Shown: positions 51,878 to 63,071, counted from the stretch's first letter. The stretch: DNA of 64,000 nt from Arion vulgaris (GCA_020796225.1 CM036762.1:10489633-10553632); one strand, 5' to 3'. The notes: generated by a model not told the origin, from the letters alone. Program-made: numbers and translations.

Positions 51878-52212
51878 ACCAACAACACCAGAAAAGACAG
51901 AGTCATCAACAGCATATGAAAGAAGGTTAACACAGAACCTTACTTGAATTACACTGAGAAACAAAGAATGAAGTGGTTTGGCCACTTATAAAGAATGCAT
52001 CCAAACTCCACAGTATAAAAGTCCTCTACAACAGAACATCAGGAAAGAAGGCGAGAGGAAGACCACGAAAAGATGGTTAGATGGCATAGCAGAATCCTGT
52101 CAAAGAGCAAAAATCACAATCACCCAAGTCACCAGAACAGCACAAGACAAAAACAGAAAACCACAACACTGGGCAACAACCCGGAGCAGTGTGACAACAA
52201 AGAAGAAGAAAA
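51878..52212 (+). mobile_element. LINE 3' end, 5'-truncated, 12-bp TSD
   Basis: ATTTGATTTATT lies at 51866-51877 and 52213-52224. The insert begins 'accaacaacaccagaaaag', encodes NPYLNYTEKQR-like text, KKARGRPRKDG-like text and ESCQRAKITITQVTRTAQDK, and ends 'tgacaacaaagaagaagaa'. It gives the exact 3' end of the family at 7829-8727. Confidence 0.88.
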
Positions 52213-52455
52213 ATTTGATTTATTTCAAGTCTAAACTTGACACTTATTTTGTTGCATACTTTAATAACCAGCAACTTTACTCTCTTCATGTCCTTTTCAT
52301 GGCTTCAATAGAAGCATGAGACCACTGTTACATTTGATATGATTGCATTAAAGCATTGTATGTTTACCAGTAGTTATAGTTTCTGTATATAGTTTCCTTG
52401 TATGGAGAAATTAGCGTAGCTGTGAGCTAGAGTTATGTACCAATGTATGATTGTT

Positions 52456-52616
52456 CTTCTTCTTCTTTGTGTTCATTCTTTATGACCAATTTTAATCACT
52501 CTTTGTGATTTGTTTGATCTTTGCCAAGAACGTGTATATGTTGCACATTGGTTTGGTAGGCCTCTAAATGCATAGACTTCTACACGTTTAGGACACATGC
52601 ATCCAATTTCAGCCAA
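52456..52616 (-). mobile_element. SINE-A, 5'-truncated, 11-bp TSD
   Basis: GTATGATTGTT lies at 52445-52455 and 52617-52627. Only the 3' part is present ('cctaaacgtgtagaagtcta', 'gttcttggcaaagatca' on the - strand, then GAAGAAGAAGAA). Confidence 0.88.
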
Positions 52617-52659
52617 GTATGATTGTTGATATGTAAGGTCACGTAATGGAGGAGCGTCT

Positions 52660-52905
52660 GGATATAATAAATAATAATAATTCCTCTCGTACTGTTATAT
52701 GTTACATAGGGCCTGCAGGCAATTTCTGCATACTGCTCTATCCTGGGCAACTCGCTCAATGTCTTCCATGGAACTGAGACAGATATTTCTTGCCTCTCTC
52801 AGCAAAGTTCGTTTCAGGGTTTCCTTAGGTCGTCCTCTCTTTCTTAAACCGTCTGCATCCCACTTCAATGTCTTCAAATGCATTCAACTAGCCTCTGGAT
52901 AATGA
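52660..52905 (-). mobile_element. LINE 3' end
   Basis: On the - strand MHLKTLKWDADGLRKRGRPK, ETLKRTLLREARNICLSSME and AQDRAVCRNCLQALCNI in one open frame of 62 codons, ending 'gtacgagaggaattatt'. The same family as 6218-6800; here no stop interrupts. Confidence 0.85.
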
Positions 52906-52961
52906 AACCAAAATGAACAAGATCTTCGCTGGAGAAACCTTCTGATGACCTTAAGATATGT

Positions 52962-53444
52962 ATGCTAGGAGAAAATCCCTTTACCATCAGCATGGCTCAA
53001 GGTTGTAAGAAAGTCAGAGCAAAGTCCCCTTGGTTAAAGAAGAGTGTGCTGCTACTAGCATTGAATCCATCTTCCCTAATGAGTCAAGCAAGTCTGGAAT
53101 TTGAAAGTGAAATTTTAAAACTTATTATATCAGAAAGAATCTTCAGAAAATCTTTCAATCTGGGGTTGAAGGTACCAACTCCACTGCCAGGCACACAGAA
53201 CAGAAGCGCACATTCATACTTCTTTGGGGATGAAATCAAATTTGTACTTCACCTTGCATTGTGCAGGAAAAATCCTAACACAATCCAGTTCTACATAGCT
53301 CTACAGATGAAGAACTTGAGTACAGCTGGACCAAGACATTATAACTTATTATTTTTAAACCTTCAATTTCTTCAATACAATAGTCTGGTCGAATGGATTC
53401 GAGCACAGCTCCCATGCTGGAGATCCGTCTTCCATTCACGGTAA
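52962..53444 (+). CDS. Unrecognised open frame, 160 codons
   Basis: The frame runs from ATG 52962 to TAA-type stop 53444. It has basic and hydrophobic patches (KKVRAKSPWLKKSVLLLALN, FLNLQFLQYNSLVEWIRAQL). No domain, splice-site pattern or repeat relation was recognised. The stretch at 53395-53445 ('gattcgagcacagctcccat') looks SINE-like, so the frame may simply cross repeat sequence. Listed because it is the longest non-array frame without a LINE match in this part. Confidence 0.25.
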   Translation: MLGENPFTISMAQGCKKVRAKSPWLKKSVLLLALNPSSLMSQASLEFESEILKLIISERIFRKSFNLGLKVPTPLPGTQNRSAHSYFFGDEIKFVLHLALCRKNPNTIQFYIALQMKNLSTAGPRHYNLLFLNLQFLQYNSLVEWIRAQLPCWRSVFHSR

Positions 53445-53559
53445 GGCCAAAGGTATTTTTCTGCTGTGGACATAAATGAAAAATCCTAACCTGAACAGCT
53501 TCACTGCGACTGCACTAGCTACATTCTTCAGGCTCTAATCCCACCTGTCCTACACTGCT

Positions 53560-54340
53560 TTAAAAAGCGGTACTACAGGTATATGACGATACTGTAAAAA
53601 GTGTACTACGGATAATGACAGATACTTTGTAAAAATAAAGCGGTACTACAGGCAGTAATGACAGATACTTTGTAAAAATAAAGCGGTACTACAGGCAGTA
53701 ATGACAGATACTTTGTAAAATAAAGCGGTACTACAGGCAGTAATGACAGATACTTTGTAAAATAAAGCGGTACTACAGGCAGTAATGACAGATACTTTGT
53801 AAAAATAAAGCGGTACTACAGGCAGTAATGACAGATACTTTGTAAAATAAAGCGGTACTACAGGCAGTAATGACAGATACTTTGTAAAAATAAAGCGTAC
53901 TACAGGCAGTAATGAGATATTTGAAATAAAGGTACTACAGCGTAATGACAGATACTTTGTAAAAATAAAGCGGTACTACAGGCAGTAATGACAGATACTT
54001 TGTAAAAATAAAGCGGTACTACAGGCAGTAATGACAGATACTTTGTAAAATAAAGCGGTACTACAGGCAGTAATGACAGATACTTTGTAAAAATAAAGTG
54101 GTACTACAGGCAGTAATGACAGATACTTTGTAAAAATAAAGCGGTACTACAGGCAGTAATGACAGATACTTTGTAAAAATAAAGCGGTACTACAGGCAGT
54201 AATGACAGATACTTTGTAAAAATAAAGCGGTACTACAGGCAGTAATGACAGATACTTTGTAAAATGCTACTACAGCTATGGATACTTGTAAAATAAAGCG
54301 GTACTACAGGTAGTAATGACAGATACTTTGTAAAAATAAA
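53560..54340. repeat. 43-bp minisatellite, about 17 copies
   Basis: The unit is 'gacagatactttgtaaaaat' with 'aaagcggtactacaggcagt' and 'aat'. Units are 42 or 43 bases by one A. Decayed copies sit near 53895-53945 and 54262-54290. Confidence 0.95.
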
Positions 54341-54344
54341 GGAA

Positions 54345-54595
54345 TTTAAAGTGTGAAGAATTGACTTCATTGCACTGAGTTTCCACATATGGGTCAATCA
54401 CTTTCCACAGAAATTGCAGGTCACCCATCAATAGAATCACATAAAGCATGAACTCCATAATGCCAGCAACAATGTTAGAGAATCTCCTGAAAAACGCTTC
54501 TTGATCTGAACGATACAGTTCATATTTGAACCTGCAACATTCAGAACACAAGGCAAACGGTTTACCCACTTTGTCAGAGACCCCCTCCCAACATA
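54345..54595 (+). mobile_element. SINE-F
   Basis: 'gaattgacttcattgcactg', 'catatgggtcaatcac', 'aaagcatgaactccataatg', ending 'cagagaccccctcccaac'. Parallels 39285-39530. Confidence 0.65.
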
Positions 54596-55039
54596 CATCT
54601 TATGTCATTATGTCTTGATACAACATTTCTAATTAACATAAATATAAAAAAATAACAACCAGATTATATACATTTGTGATGATTTATCACATATCACAAT
54701 CAGAAAGACAAAGTTGCAAGTCATTGCATATTGAACACAGTGAAGGGCAGATAATCTCATATTGAACATAGTGAAAAGCAGATAATCTGGGCTGTTATCT
54801 TTCAGTATCTTACAATGTGCTTGATATTAACACTTCAGAATCAATGCACATTTCTAAGAATAACTATTTATTTTTCAATTATAATCTAAATATTTTCTTC
54901 TTCTTCATCAACACTTAATATTTTTCCAATTCTTTACTGAAATACATGCATCTTCCCCCCATTACTTCTTATACTGGTTGATTCTAGTTTCAAATTTTCC
55001 AACATTTTCTACTTGTTTCAGATCTAGTTTTTGGCTAAG
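54596..55039. other. Unassigned AT-rich DNA
   Basis: One short phrase is duplicated ('gcagataatctca/gg' near 54747 and 54779). Nothing else recognised. Confidence 0.4.
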
Positions 55040-55255
55040 ATTAAAGTGTATTGCCCACTTGCTTGAGGCCGAATGGCAGGAGCCTTAAAAAAACGCCAAT
55101 ATGCACAATTAAAAACCCACTTAAACAAACTCCAAGTGCTCTAATTCAAAAGAATGATGACAATCGAAGTGTACATGTTCAATCGTGCTAGGTCCACCCA
55201 TTGTGGTACTTCAGGGTAGGGCCGAAATTGATAGAAAAAAATATTAACTTGCAAA
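55040..55255. mobile_element. Repeat I
   Basis: 'cttgcttgaggccgaatggc', 'caatcgtgctaggtccaccc' and 'ttcagggtagggc'. Confidence 0.6.
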
Positions 55256-55289
55256 TGTGGATCCCTTCTTTCTGATTGCCATGCCTTAA

Positions 55290-55860
55290 CTGGAGTATTG
55301 CCCTTCTCTGTTCAATTCTGCTATCCTTATTCTATTCTAATGTTGGTGTATCCTGCTGTCCTTATTCAAATCAAATGTTTGTGTACCCTGCTGTCCTTAT
55401 TCAATTCAAATGTTTGTGTATCCTGCTGTCCTTATTCAATTCAAATGTTGGAGTACCCTGCTGTCCTTATTATATTCAAATGTTGGTGTATCCTGCATTA
55501 TATTCAATTTGAGTGTATCCTGTATTTGTATCTATTCAAATGTTGGTGTATCCTGCTATTTGTATTCTATTCAAATGTTGGTGTATCCTGCTATTTGTAT
55601 TCTATTCAAATGTTGGTGTATCCTGCTATTTGTATTCTATTCAAATGTTGGTGTATCCTGCTATTTGTATTCTATTCAAATGTTGGTGTATCCTGCTATT
55701 TGTATTCTATTCAAATGTTGTGTATCCTCATTTGTAAATCAAATGTTGTGTATTCTGCTATCCTTATTCTATTCAAATGTTGATGTATCCTGCTATTTGT
55801 ATTCTATTCAAATGTTCGTGTATCCCATTGCACTCCTCTATTCAAATATTGGTGTATCCT
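55290..55860. repeat. About 35-bp minisatellite
   Basis: The unit is 'tattcaaatgttggtgtatc' with 'ctgctatttgtattc'. About 17 copies; the first ones read 'ctgctgtccttattcaattc'. It keeps three + frames partly open (up to 241 codons running into the next array), which is an artefact. Confidence 0.93.
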
Positions 55861-55861
55861 G

Positions 55862-55948
55862 CTATCCTTGTTGTTGCCCAGTGTTGTGGTTTTCTGTATT
55901 TGTCTTGTACTGCTCTAGTGGCATGGGTGATAGTTATTTTGCCCATAC
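55862..55948 (-). mobile_element. LINE 3'-terminal scrap
   Basis: On the - strand 'aaaaccacaacactgggcaa', the 3' end of the 51878-52212 family. Trapped between two arrays. Confidence 0.65.
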
Positions 55949-55949
55949 T

Positions 55950-56245
55950 AACACACATATATACTGCTATTATCTAGTACACACTACTAACACACATATA
56001 TACTGCTATTATCTAGTACACACTACTAACACACATATATACTGCTATTATCTAGTACACACTACTAACACACATATATACTGCTATTATCTAGTACACA
56101 CTACTAACACACACATATATACTGCTATTATCTAGTACACACTATTAACACACATATATACTGCTATTATCTAGTACACACTACTAACACACACATATAT
56201 ACTGCTATTATCTAGTACACACTACTAACACACACATATATAATG
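55950..56245. repeat. About 37-bp minisatellite
   Basis: The unit is 'actaacacacatatatactg' with 'ctattatctagtacaca'. Eight near-identical copies, some with two extra bases (acac). Confidence 0.95.
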
Positions 56246-56929
56246 CTTTCTCAAAACATCACATATTCAAATGTATGAAGCGTAACCAATTTCCTTCCCG
56301 CCTTCATTTACAGCACACATGGACCTGTGCAATCATTTCAGACTATAAATAATATAATTTAGATATTACTACATGACTAGAAATGAGATTAAACTACTCC
56401 TAAATAAGAATCTCACACATACATAAATACACACACAAAATATTTGTTAACATATCAGAGAAGATCATGTGTCATCTCCCCATCAAAGTCTGTCTGTAAT
56501 GAAGACTCCAACATTTTCTGTGTCTAACAATGGGAATGATTTCTTTCAGAGAGATTTTCATGTGGTATTCATTTTTTCCCACTTTTAGCAATGATTTTTT
56601 TCTTACTTTTGTTATCAATATTTGCTTTACAGTCATTTTTTGTTCTTCTTCTTCTTCTTTTTCTATCTCTACTTCTCTTTTAGCTCAAAGTGTCAGGATA
56701 AGAAGAGATTTTTAGAACGGGCTTTTATGTGCGCTTCATAAACAGTGTTTTCATCACCTCTGTTATCTCTAAGGTCCACCTTCGTTTTCAACAGTATGTA
56801 TTTCTCTTTTAATTTCTACATGAATTTTTAAGATGAGTTCAGATGTTTCTACATAAATATCTACCGTGTGCTCACTAATTCTAGCAGTGGCATACATACA
56901 ATGAGAGAAAAATTTTACTGCAGCACAAC
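56246..56929. other. Unassigned DNA with a LINE scrap
   Basis: 56690-56740 ('aagagatttttagaacggg') resembles the reversed end of the 12277 LINE. The rest was not recognised. Confidence 0.4.
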
Positions 56930-57040
56930 TATATACCAAAGTCAATATATTGAAAACACAAAGTAAGGTAGTTTTACCTAGTACAATAGTAGATGAAATT
57001 GATGTGTAGACCAAAAGGCCTTTATCAAGCAAAGTTTTAA
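56930..57040 (-). mobile_element. Solo Penelope-like flank
   Basis: On the - strand 'tttgcttgataaaggcctttt', then 'gtctacacatc' where the GAAA block should be, and 'ggtaaaactaccttactttg'. The ribozyme-like core is damaged. Confidence 0.65.
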
Positions 57041-57790
57041 ATATGAGATAGGGAATAAATTATTATTGCTAAGGGGAATAATGGCCACTTAGATAACTGG
57101 TGAGGAAGCTAACCGATATAAAATAGTCACTGGAAAATAATGGAAGTAACATAAAAACTAGAAGGAAATACAGAAAATAATATGGGAGAATGAGACAGGA
57201 AAAGTGAGAAGCAAGTGTATCAAGCATATGAATGTAATGTAATTGTTCAAGTCCAGAGGGCAGAAGTTTCATAAATATATATATATGATTCTGTAGAGAA
57301 AATTGACTTTGCTCAACAGTTGAACATAATTGAACTTCGGTGACATGGATGCTGAAAGCTTCTAGATTGTCACAGCTATCACAATTGGTAATAACAGGAT
57401 AACTAATTCTGTGTATACAGACATGCACAAACACACACAAAGTATGCATGAACATGTACACAGAACATTGTTTACACAATTGGAAGGCATAATTTTCAGA
57501 ATTAATTGTAAACCATGATAGTTTTCTTGGAAAATCATATGTATGACAATAGTTTTCCTGGAAAGCCATATGTATAACAATAGTTTTCCTGGAAAGTCCT
57601 ATGTGCGACAATAGTTTTCACAAGTTATCAGGATAAAAATTGTGCCTATTGTTTCCATGGAAAAATATTTCCCATGAGTTAGAGGCACTAGGGATTCTAG
57701 TAGAATCTCTGTGGTGAAGTGGAAACAAAAGGAAATTGATTTATAATGAATATTTGTTCTGAATGAGTTCAGTAAAGATATATAATCTAG
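57041..57790. other. Unassigned DNA with a short repeat
   Basis: A 29-31 base phrase 'gacaatagttttcctggaaa' occurs three to four times at 57515-57620. Otherwise AT-rich, with a chance - strand frame of 180 codons that has no recognisable domain. Confidence 0.4.
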
Positions 57791-57799
57791 CTTTGCATG

Positions 57800-57830
57800 A
57801 TATATATATATATATATATATATATATCTA

Positions 57831-57870
<40 letters not shown>
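57800..57870. repeat. (TA)n microsatellite
   Basis: Two TA runs separated by 'tctacttatata'. Confidence 0.95.
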
Positions 57871-57871
<1 letters not shown>

Positions 57872-57873
<2 letters not shown>

Positions 57874-58470
57874 CTCTAGTACCGTTATATGATATATAGG
57901 ACCTGCAAGCAATTTTTCCATATAGCTCTGTCCTGGGCAACTTGCTCAAACTCTTCCATAGAATTGAGTTCATTTCTTGCCTCTCTCAGAAAAGTTTGTT
58001 TCATGGTTTCCCTAGGACATTCTCTCTTTCTGGAATCCTTTGCCTCTCACTTCAATGCCTGCTTTGGTATTCTTTGATCACTTCTTCTCAAGGTCTGCCC
58101 AACATATCCCCATCTTCTCCTTCTTATAACAGTTGTCACTAGTGGTTGACCAGACATTTCTCTGATTTCATCACTTCTGACTTCGTCCAATTTTACGTAC
58201 ATTATTTTTCGCAGACATCTATTTTCAAATGCATTCAACTTACTTTCTATATCTTTAGTCATTTTCCAACTCTCGCTGGCATATGTTAGAACTCATATAA
58301 CATTGGAATTGAAAAGTCATAATTTAGTTTTAAAACTATATAACTTGCAGTTAGATTTTTTATTTAGACTTTTAAAAAGCTGATGTTGCTATGACAACTT
58401 GTAGAATAATTTCTTTTTCAACATTTTCAGTGCAATCAAAATTGGTTACCCAAACAGATGAACTACTGTT
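57872..58470 (-). mobile_element. LINE 3' end, reverse copy of 6218-6800
   Basis: On the - strand MTKDIESKLNAFENRCLRKI, MYVKLDEVRSDEIREMSGQP and LVTTVIRRRRWGYVGQTLRR, then 'ctgtcctgggcaact'-type end sequence to 57872. It abuts a (TA)n run, which may be its target. Confidence 0.8.
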
Positions 58471-58739
58471 ATTTTTAAAATTATTTTAGATTTCAGGATG
58501 ATGTCTGCATTACTTGCCATCTTCATTATATTTGCCTTTTCATAGCTTATCTGCAGTCCAATATTTTATGACATAACAAAGGGTGTTATAGTTTTGTCTG
58601 AAAACAGTCATCATGGAGAGTATACAATTTATAATATATCCTGTCAATGATAACAAATAACGGAGAAAAGGAAGATCAAGTTGAAAATAGAATCTGATAG
58701 ATAACTTGGACATGAACAGAGGCAGGATGTGTACATGAT

Positions 58740-58960
58740 TCAAGTAATAGTGGAGAATCTACAACCCTAACAAGACTGCAAGAATACCAAGTCAAATTTG
58801 GTGTAGCTAGACAAGAACACTATGCTCATAGCCAAAGAAGAACAGTAAATAAACAAAAGACCGGTGTTGTTAGTAGCCACATGCTAAGAGACATACTGAG
58901 AAGAAGATCGGAGCACTTATGAACTAATTGGTTCGACATGCAATGATGATGATCCAATGA
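58740..58960 (+). mobile_element. LINE-tail repeat G
   Basis: 'gtggagaatctacaacccta', 'caagaataccaagtc', 'cacatgctaagagacatact', ending in GATGATGATCC. Closest to 10630-10875. Confidence 0.65.
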
Positions 58961-59440
58961 CTAAACCTTATAGAAAGAAAATAAAAAAAAAGGTAAGTAC
59001 TTGAACTACTTTCACAATTTTTGTCTCTTCATTTCTCATAACTGCATGAAAAAAATTCTACCTTATTTATTTCTATTGGTTCTAAATTGACATAAAATCA
59101 GACAACACTGTCCATGTTTTCTAAGAAACGTAGTAATCATGACAACAAAAATATTGACAGAAAAACACATGTAATAAATATGGAATACTGACTGCATATA
59201 TTGGAATTATTATTATGTTTGTTATTAAGTATTGACTCACTGGTAGGAAACAACTGGGGGACAACTAGTATGTGATATAATTCAACTGAAAGATGTACTT
59301 AATGATCAAGGGGTACCAATATTAACAATAAAATGTGTAAATAGCTTTTCTATATGAGCAGATAGCAGTGTGTATTTCACATTGTTAAGGCCTTCCAACC
59401 TGCTCCTTCTTGCAGCTGACCGCAACAACCTCATTCTGTG
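58961..59440. other. Unassigned AT-rich DNA
   Basis: Nothing recognised. Confidence 0.4.
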
Positions 59441-59444
59441 GATA

Positions 59445-59745
59445 AGGATAAAGAAGAAAGGGGATTATGATAAGGGTAAACATTACAATGATAAAATTGC
59501 TGAGATGATAATTATGATGAAGATAATGATGAAGGTGGTGGTTATTAATAAAAATATGATGAAGATGATGATGATGGTGATAATAATAAAGATATTAAGA
59601 AGAAGGTAATGATGCTGAGAAAGATTTATATAAAGAAGATGATGATTATGAACAAGAAGGCAAAGAGAATAATGACAAATAAAACAATGAGAAAGAAGAG
59701 GAAGAAGTTTATTTAAAAGATAAGATAAAAGGAAAGAAAATTAAG
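59445..59745 (+). repeat. Purine-rich (GAT/GAA) low-complexity tract
   Basis: Irregular GATGAT, AAGAAG and AATAAT motifs. It yields a Met/Lys-rich pseudo-frame (MMKIMMKVVV). Confidence 0.8.
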
Positions 59746-59747
59746 AC

Positions 59748-60400
59748 AGTTGATTGATAGAACTATCATCATTCCACTTTGGTTATGTTATGCAATCGAC
59801 ATCATGGCATATTGGGCATTCCCATGCTTGCTCTGTCCTCCGCTGCAGAAGCCATCCCAAAGTCCATTTGCTCACCGTACCCATGAAAAATTGATTACTA
59901 TATCTTCTCTCTCTACCATGAAGACGACACTGTCGGGCATGTCCAAACTTAACGCCTAATTCTCAAACTCGTTCCAGTGTCTGAGACTTAACCATATCAC
60001 CTAATTGAGAGCGTAACGCATTGATGATATCGGCTCTGTCCATACTTCTGCCCATTTGAGTTAGGGCATTGTTTGCAAGAAAGTTCCACTTTGGTGAGTA
60101 ACCATGTGTGTTCTAATCTCTTTCTTACACAGGAAGATCTCAGATGCAGTACACAAACTCCGTAGCACCGTAGGGTCCCTGATGTAATTTTGAAGATGGT
60201 GAAGATATTTTGTAGGACTTTATTTGAAATCTTTTCTAATGAATTTTGTCAGGACAGTGGCTTTCCAGCCTGCTCTACTTGATTTTGAACTGCTAAGGGT
60301 TCTTTTATGTGCTCAAATTGAACAAAGGATCTATGTTTTATCGTCAGTCTCCAATAGGACTAGGAACTCGATCTCACCTACAGTGATATCAGGGATGATG
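59748..60400 (+). mobile_element. SINE-C with foreign middle
   Basis: It starts 'ttgattgatagaactatcat'. From about 60085 'cactttggtgagtaaccatg', 'cacaggaagatctcag', 'aatgaattttgtcaggacag' and 'actcgatctcacctacagtg' are canonical. About 290 bases in between (59790-60080) are not SINE-C; 'cagaagccatcccaaagtcc' lies in it. Confidence 0.7.
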
Positions 60401-60860
60401 AAAATGATGAAAAAGACAACAAAATATCAAGTAGATGAAGATGGCCATAATGACATGATAGAAGATGATGCTGAAGAAGAAGAGTGTGCAGAATATTGAT
60501 GAAAGAGAATATGATGAAGAAGTTTATGTTTCTAAAGTAGATGTAGAAAAGAATTAGATAATGATGATGATAATATACACGATGAAAGATACTACTTCTG
60601 AAGTATATATTGATAAAGATCATGGACAACATAATCAGAAACTCTTCACACCAAAAAGGGATATAAAAAAATAACAACAGTATAGCCTGATATAATCTAT
60701 TATTTCCTGCAGAGTCAAGTCTACCAATTTCCTGAAACAATTACAATAAAACATAGCAAAGTAATCTTTTCAACCTTGCTCCGAACATATAAGTTTCAAA
60801 GATGTGAATCTCAGTCACTGACCAGATTGAGAGAGATGGGTGTTTGATATTAGTACAGCC

Positions 60861-61106
60861 GCAGTGGTTACCGGGCCCAAATTTGGGGTGTAAAGAATAG
60901 AACCACTGTTACCTGCCACGCATGTTGTAAGAGGCAACTAAGGAGGTTTGGCTGAAATCGGATGCGAGTGTCCTAAACATGTAGAAGTCTATGTGTTTAG
61001 GGTCTACCAAACCAATGTGCAACATATATACGTTCTTGGCAAAGATCAAACATATCACAAAGAGTGATTAAAATTGGTCGTAGAGAACAACGCAAAGAAG
61101 AAGAAG
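60861..61106 (+). mobile_element. SINE-A, 12-bp TSD
   Basis: ATTAGTACAGCC lies at 60849-60860 and 61107-61118. Full-length, with GAAGAAGAAG at the end. The best intact reference for the short-tail form. Confidence 0.92.
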
Positions 61107-61192
61107 ATTAGTACAGCCCGAAAAGAACGACATACCAAAAACACAAAAAGATTGATTAATCAACATCGAACTAGCGTTTTAGGCCACTGGAT

Positions 61193-61402
61193 GCCCGCGT
61201 GCCCAGCGTGTTCGTAGCGCGTTGGACTACGGGTGACTAGTCCTCTGTACGTGCGGGTTCAACTCGCGGACTGGCAGAAAAGCTACAGGTTCCCCAGATT
61301 TACGGTGTTCGTGGCACCGAGCCGAAGGTTACGATGTCCATGACACCGAGCGAAGAGCTTTCAGCTCAAGTGCTTCTGGATCGAAAAAAAAAAAAAAAAA
61401 AA
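61193..61402 (+). mobile_element. SINE-E, 14-bp TSD
   Basis: AGGCCACTGGATGC lies at 61179-61192 and 61403-61416, identical. tRNA-like head, body, and an A-run of about 18. Confidence 0.93.
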
Positions 61403-61429
61403 AGGCCACTGGATGCTGCTGGATTTGTT

Positions 61430-62415
61430 GAGACGGTTACTCAAAGAAGTGGAATGATGATGCTATTGATGATGATACTTGGTTACTCACAGAAGTGGAT
61501 TGATGATGCTATTGATGATGATACTTGGTTACTTACAGAAATGGAACGGTTACTCACAGAAGTAGAATGATGATGCTATTGATGATACCCGGTTACTCAC
61601 AGAAGTGGAATGATGATGCTATTGATGATGATACTTGGTTACTTACAGAAATGGAACGGTTACTCACAGAAGTAGAATGATGATGCTATTGATGATACCC
61701 GGTTACTCACAGAAGTGGAATGATGATGCTATTGATGATGATACATGGTTACTCACAGAAGTGGATTGATGATGCTATTGATGATGATACTTGGTTACTC
61801 ACAGAAGTGGATTGATGATGCTATTGATGATGATACCCGGTTACTCACAGAAGTGGAATGATGATGCTATTGATGATGATACATGGTTACTCAAGAAGTG
61901 GAATGATGATGCTATATGATGATACTGGTTATTCATAGAAGTGAAATGATGATGATAATGGTTACTCAAGAAGTGGAATGATGATGCTATCGATGATGAT
62001 ACATGGTTACTCAAGAAGTGGAATGATGATGCTATGATGATGATACATGGTTACTCAAGAAGTGGAATGATCGATGATGATTACTGTTACTCACAGAAGT
62101 GGAATGATGATGCTATTGATGATATCATGGTTACTCAAAGAAGTGGAATGATGTATGATAATCTGGTTACTCAAGAAGTGGAATGATGATGCTACGATGA
62201 TGATACAGGTTACTCAAAGAAGTGGAATGATATGCTATTGATGATGATACCCAGTTACTCAAGAAGTGGAATGATGATGCTATTGATGATGATACCCGGT
62301 TACTCAAAGAAGTGGAATGATGATGCTATGATGATGATACTCGGTTACTCAAAGAAGTGGAATGATGATGCTATTGATGATGATACCCGGTTACTCAAAG
62401 AAGTGGAAGGTTATT
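61430..62415. repeat. About 46-bp minisatellite, about 22 copies
   Basis: The unit is 'ggttactcacagaagtggaa' with 'tgatgatgctattgatgatg' and 'atactt'. The left part also shows a higher-order pattern (units with 'acttacagaaatggaac' recur about 120 bases apart). The right half has many small deletions and 'actcaagaagtgg' units. Confidence 0.93.
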
Positions 62416-62684
62416 ATATACATGAAGTGGAATAATGATAATGCTATCAATCAATCAAGCATTCATATTGTAATGTATACTGATTTAGCCTGTCATATGG
62501 CTTTTTTGTCATGTTATCAAATACAACTAGCCACTATATCAGCACAGCAGGGTAAAGGGGTTAAAAGTATGCATTTCTGATATTTTTGACAAATTCTACA
62601 AATGTGGTGGGTTTCTGTTCATCAGAATAAAAACATACAATATGTGACATAAAAAGAAATTTGACTGAATCACAGTCACTGTTC

Positions 62685-62755
62685 TTTCTTCTTTCTTTCT
62701 CGAATCCTGTATGCCTCACAGCGCAGGTCAGGAAGAGATTTTAAAACGGGCCCTT
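62685..62755 (-). mobile_element. LINE 3'-terminal scrap
   Basis: On the - strand 'gggcccgttttaaaatctct' and 'gaggcatacaggattcgaga', as in 12375-12430. Confidence 0.7.
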
Positions 62756-62846
62756 GACAAATTCTCAAAGTAGTGTCTCTTTCAATATGTACAAAATTCT
62801 GACTGAATACAGTCACTGTAGAAGTAGGAATTGAACACAAACCAAC

Positions 62847-63071
62847 CTGACTGCAACTTCTGATGATTTTCTACCATCATGCTTGACCATCTTGTATTTA
62901 GCAATGGTACTTGGTGGACGATATATTCGTAAACCGTGATAGAGTATTCTTGTGGTCATATCATCATCTTCTGCACCCCATCCCCAGTACATGTTGGAGT
63001 ATCCATTGACACGCTGGAATTGTTCACGTTTGAACATTAGAACTCCACCAACTAGTCCCTGGTATGGAAGT
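62847..63071 (-). CDS. Beta-1,4-galactosyltransferase-like (GT7) exon
   Basis: The - strand acceptor is 'cctcacttag'. The exon reads LPYQGLVGGVLMFKREQFQR, VNGYSNMYWGWGAEDDDMTT and RILYHGLRIYRPPSTIAKYK, then MVKHDGRKSSE. The W-G-W-G-x-EDDD motif at about 62960-62986 is the GT7 signature, where the acidic residues serve catalysis and UDP-sugar/metal handling. Most members have Gly where this has Ala. Acting in the Golgi lumen, such enzymes add Gal or GalNAc in beta-1,4 linkage to GlcNAc; galactosyl and N-acetylgalactosaminyl versions cannot be told apart here. The donor is probably 'gttggt' at 62846, but a nearer GT (after SSE) is possible. Upstream exons, with the membrane anchor, lie beyond the right edge; no downstream exon was found within the window. 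Confidence 0.87.

Larger units (their letters stand above)
60780..61440 (+). mobile_element. LINE-tail repeat G, interrupted by SINE-A and SINE-E
   Basis: With both SINEs removed the pieces join: 'tcactgaccagattgagaga' ... 'attagtacagcccgaaaaga' ... 'gattaatcaacatcgaact' ... 'ccactggatgctgctggatt'. This shows two later insertions into one older repeat. Confidence 0.75.

Noticed and set aside
55276..56135. Cys/Tyr-rich frame of up to 241 codons
   Set aside because: It runs through two minisatellites and a LINE scrap; there is no domain and several frames are open together.
57069..57611. - strand frame of 180 codons
   Set aside because: AT-rich composition, internal short repeats, no domain and no splice-site support.
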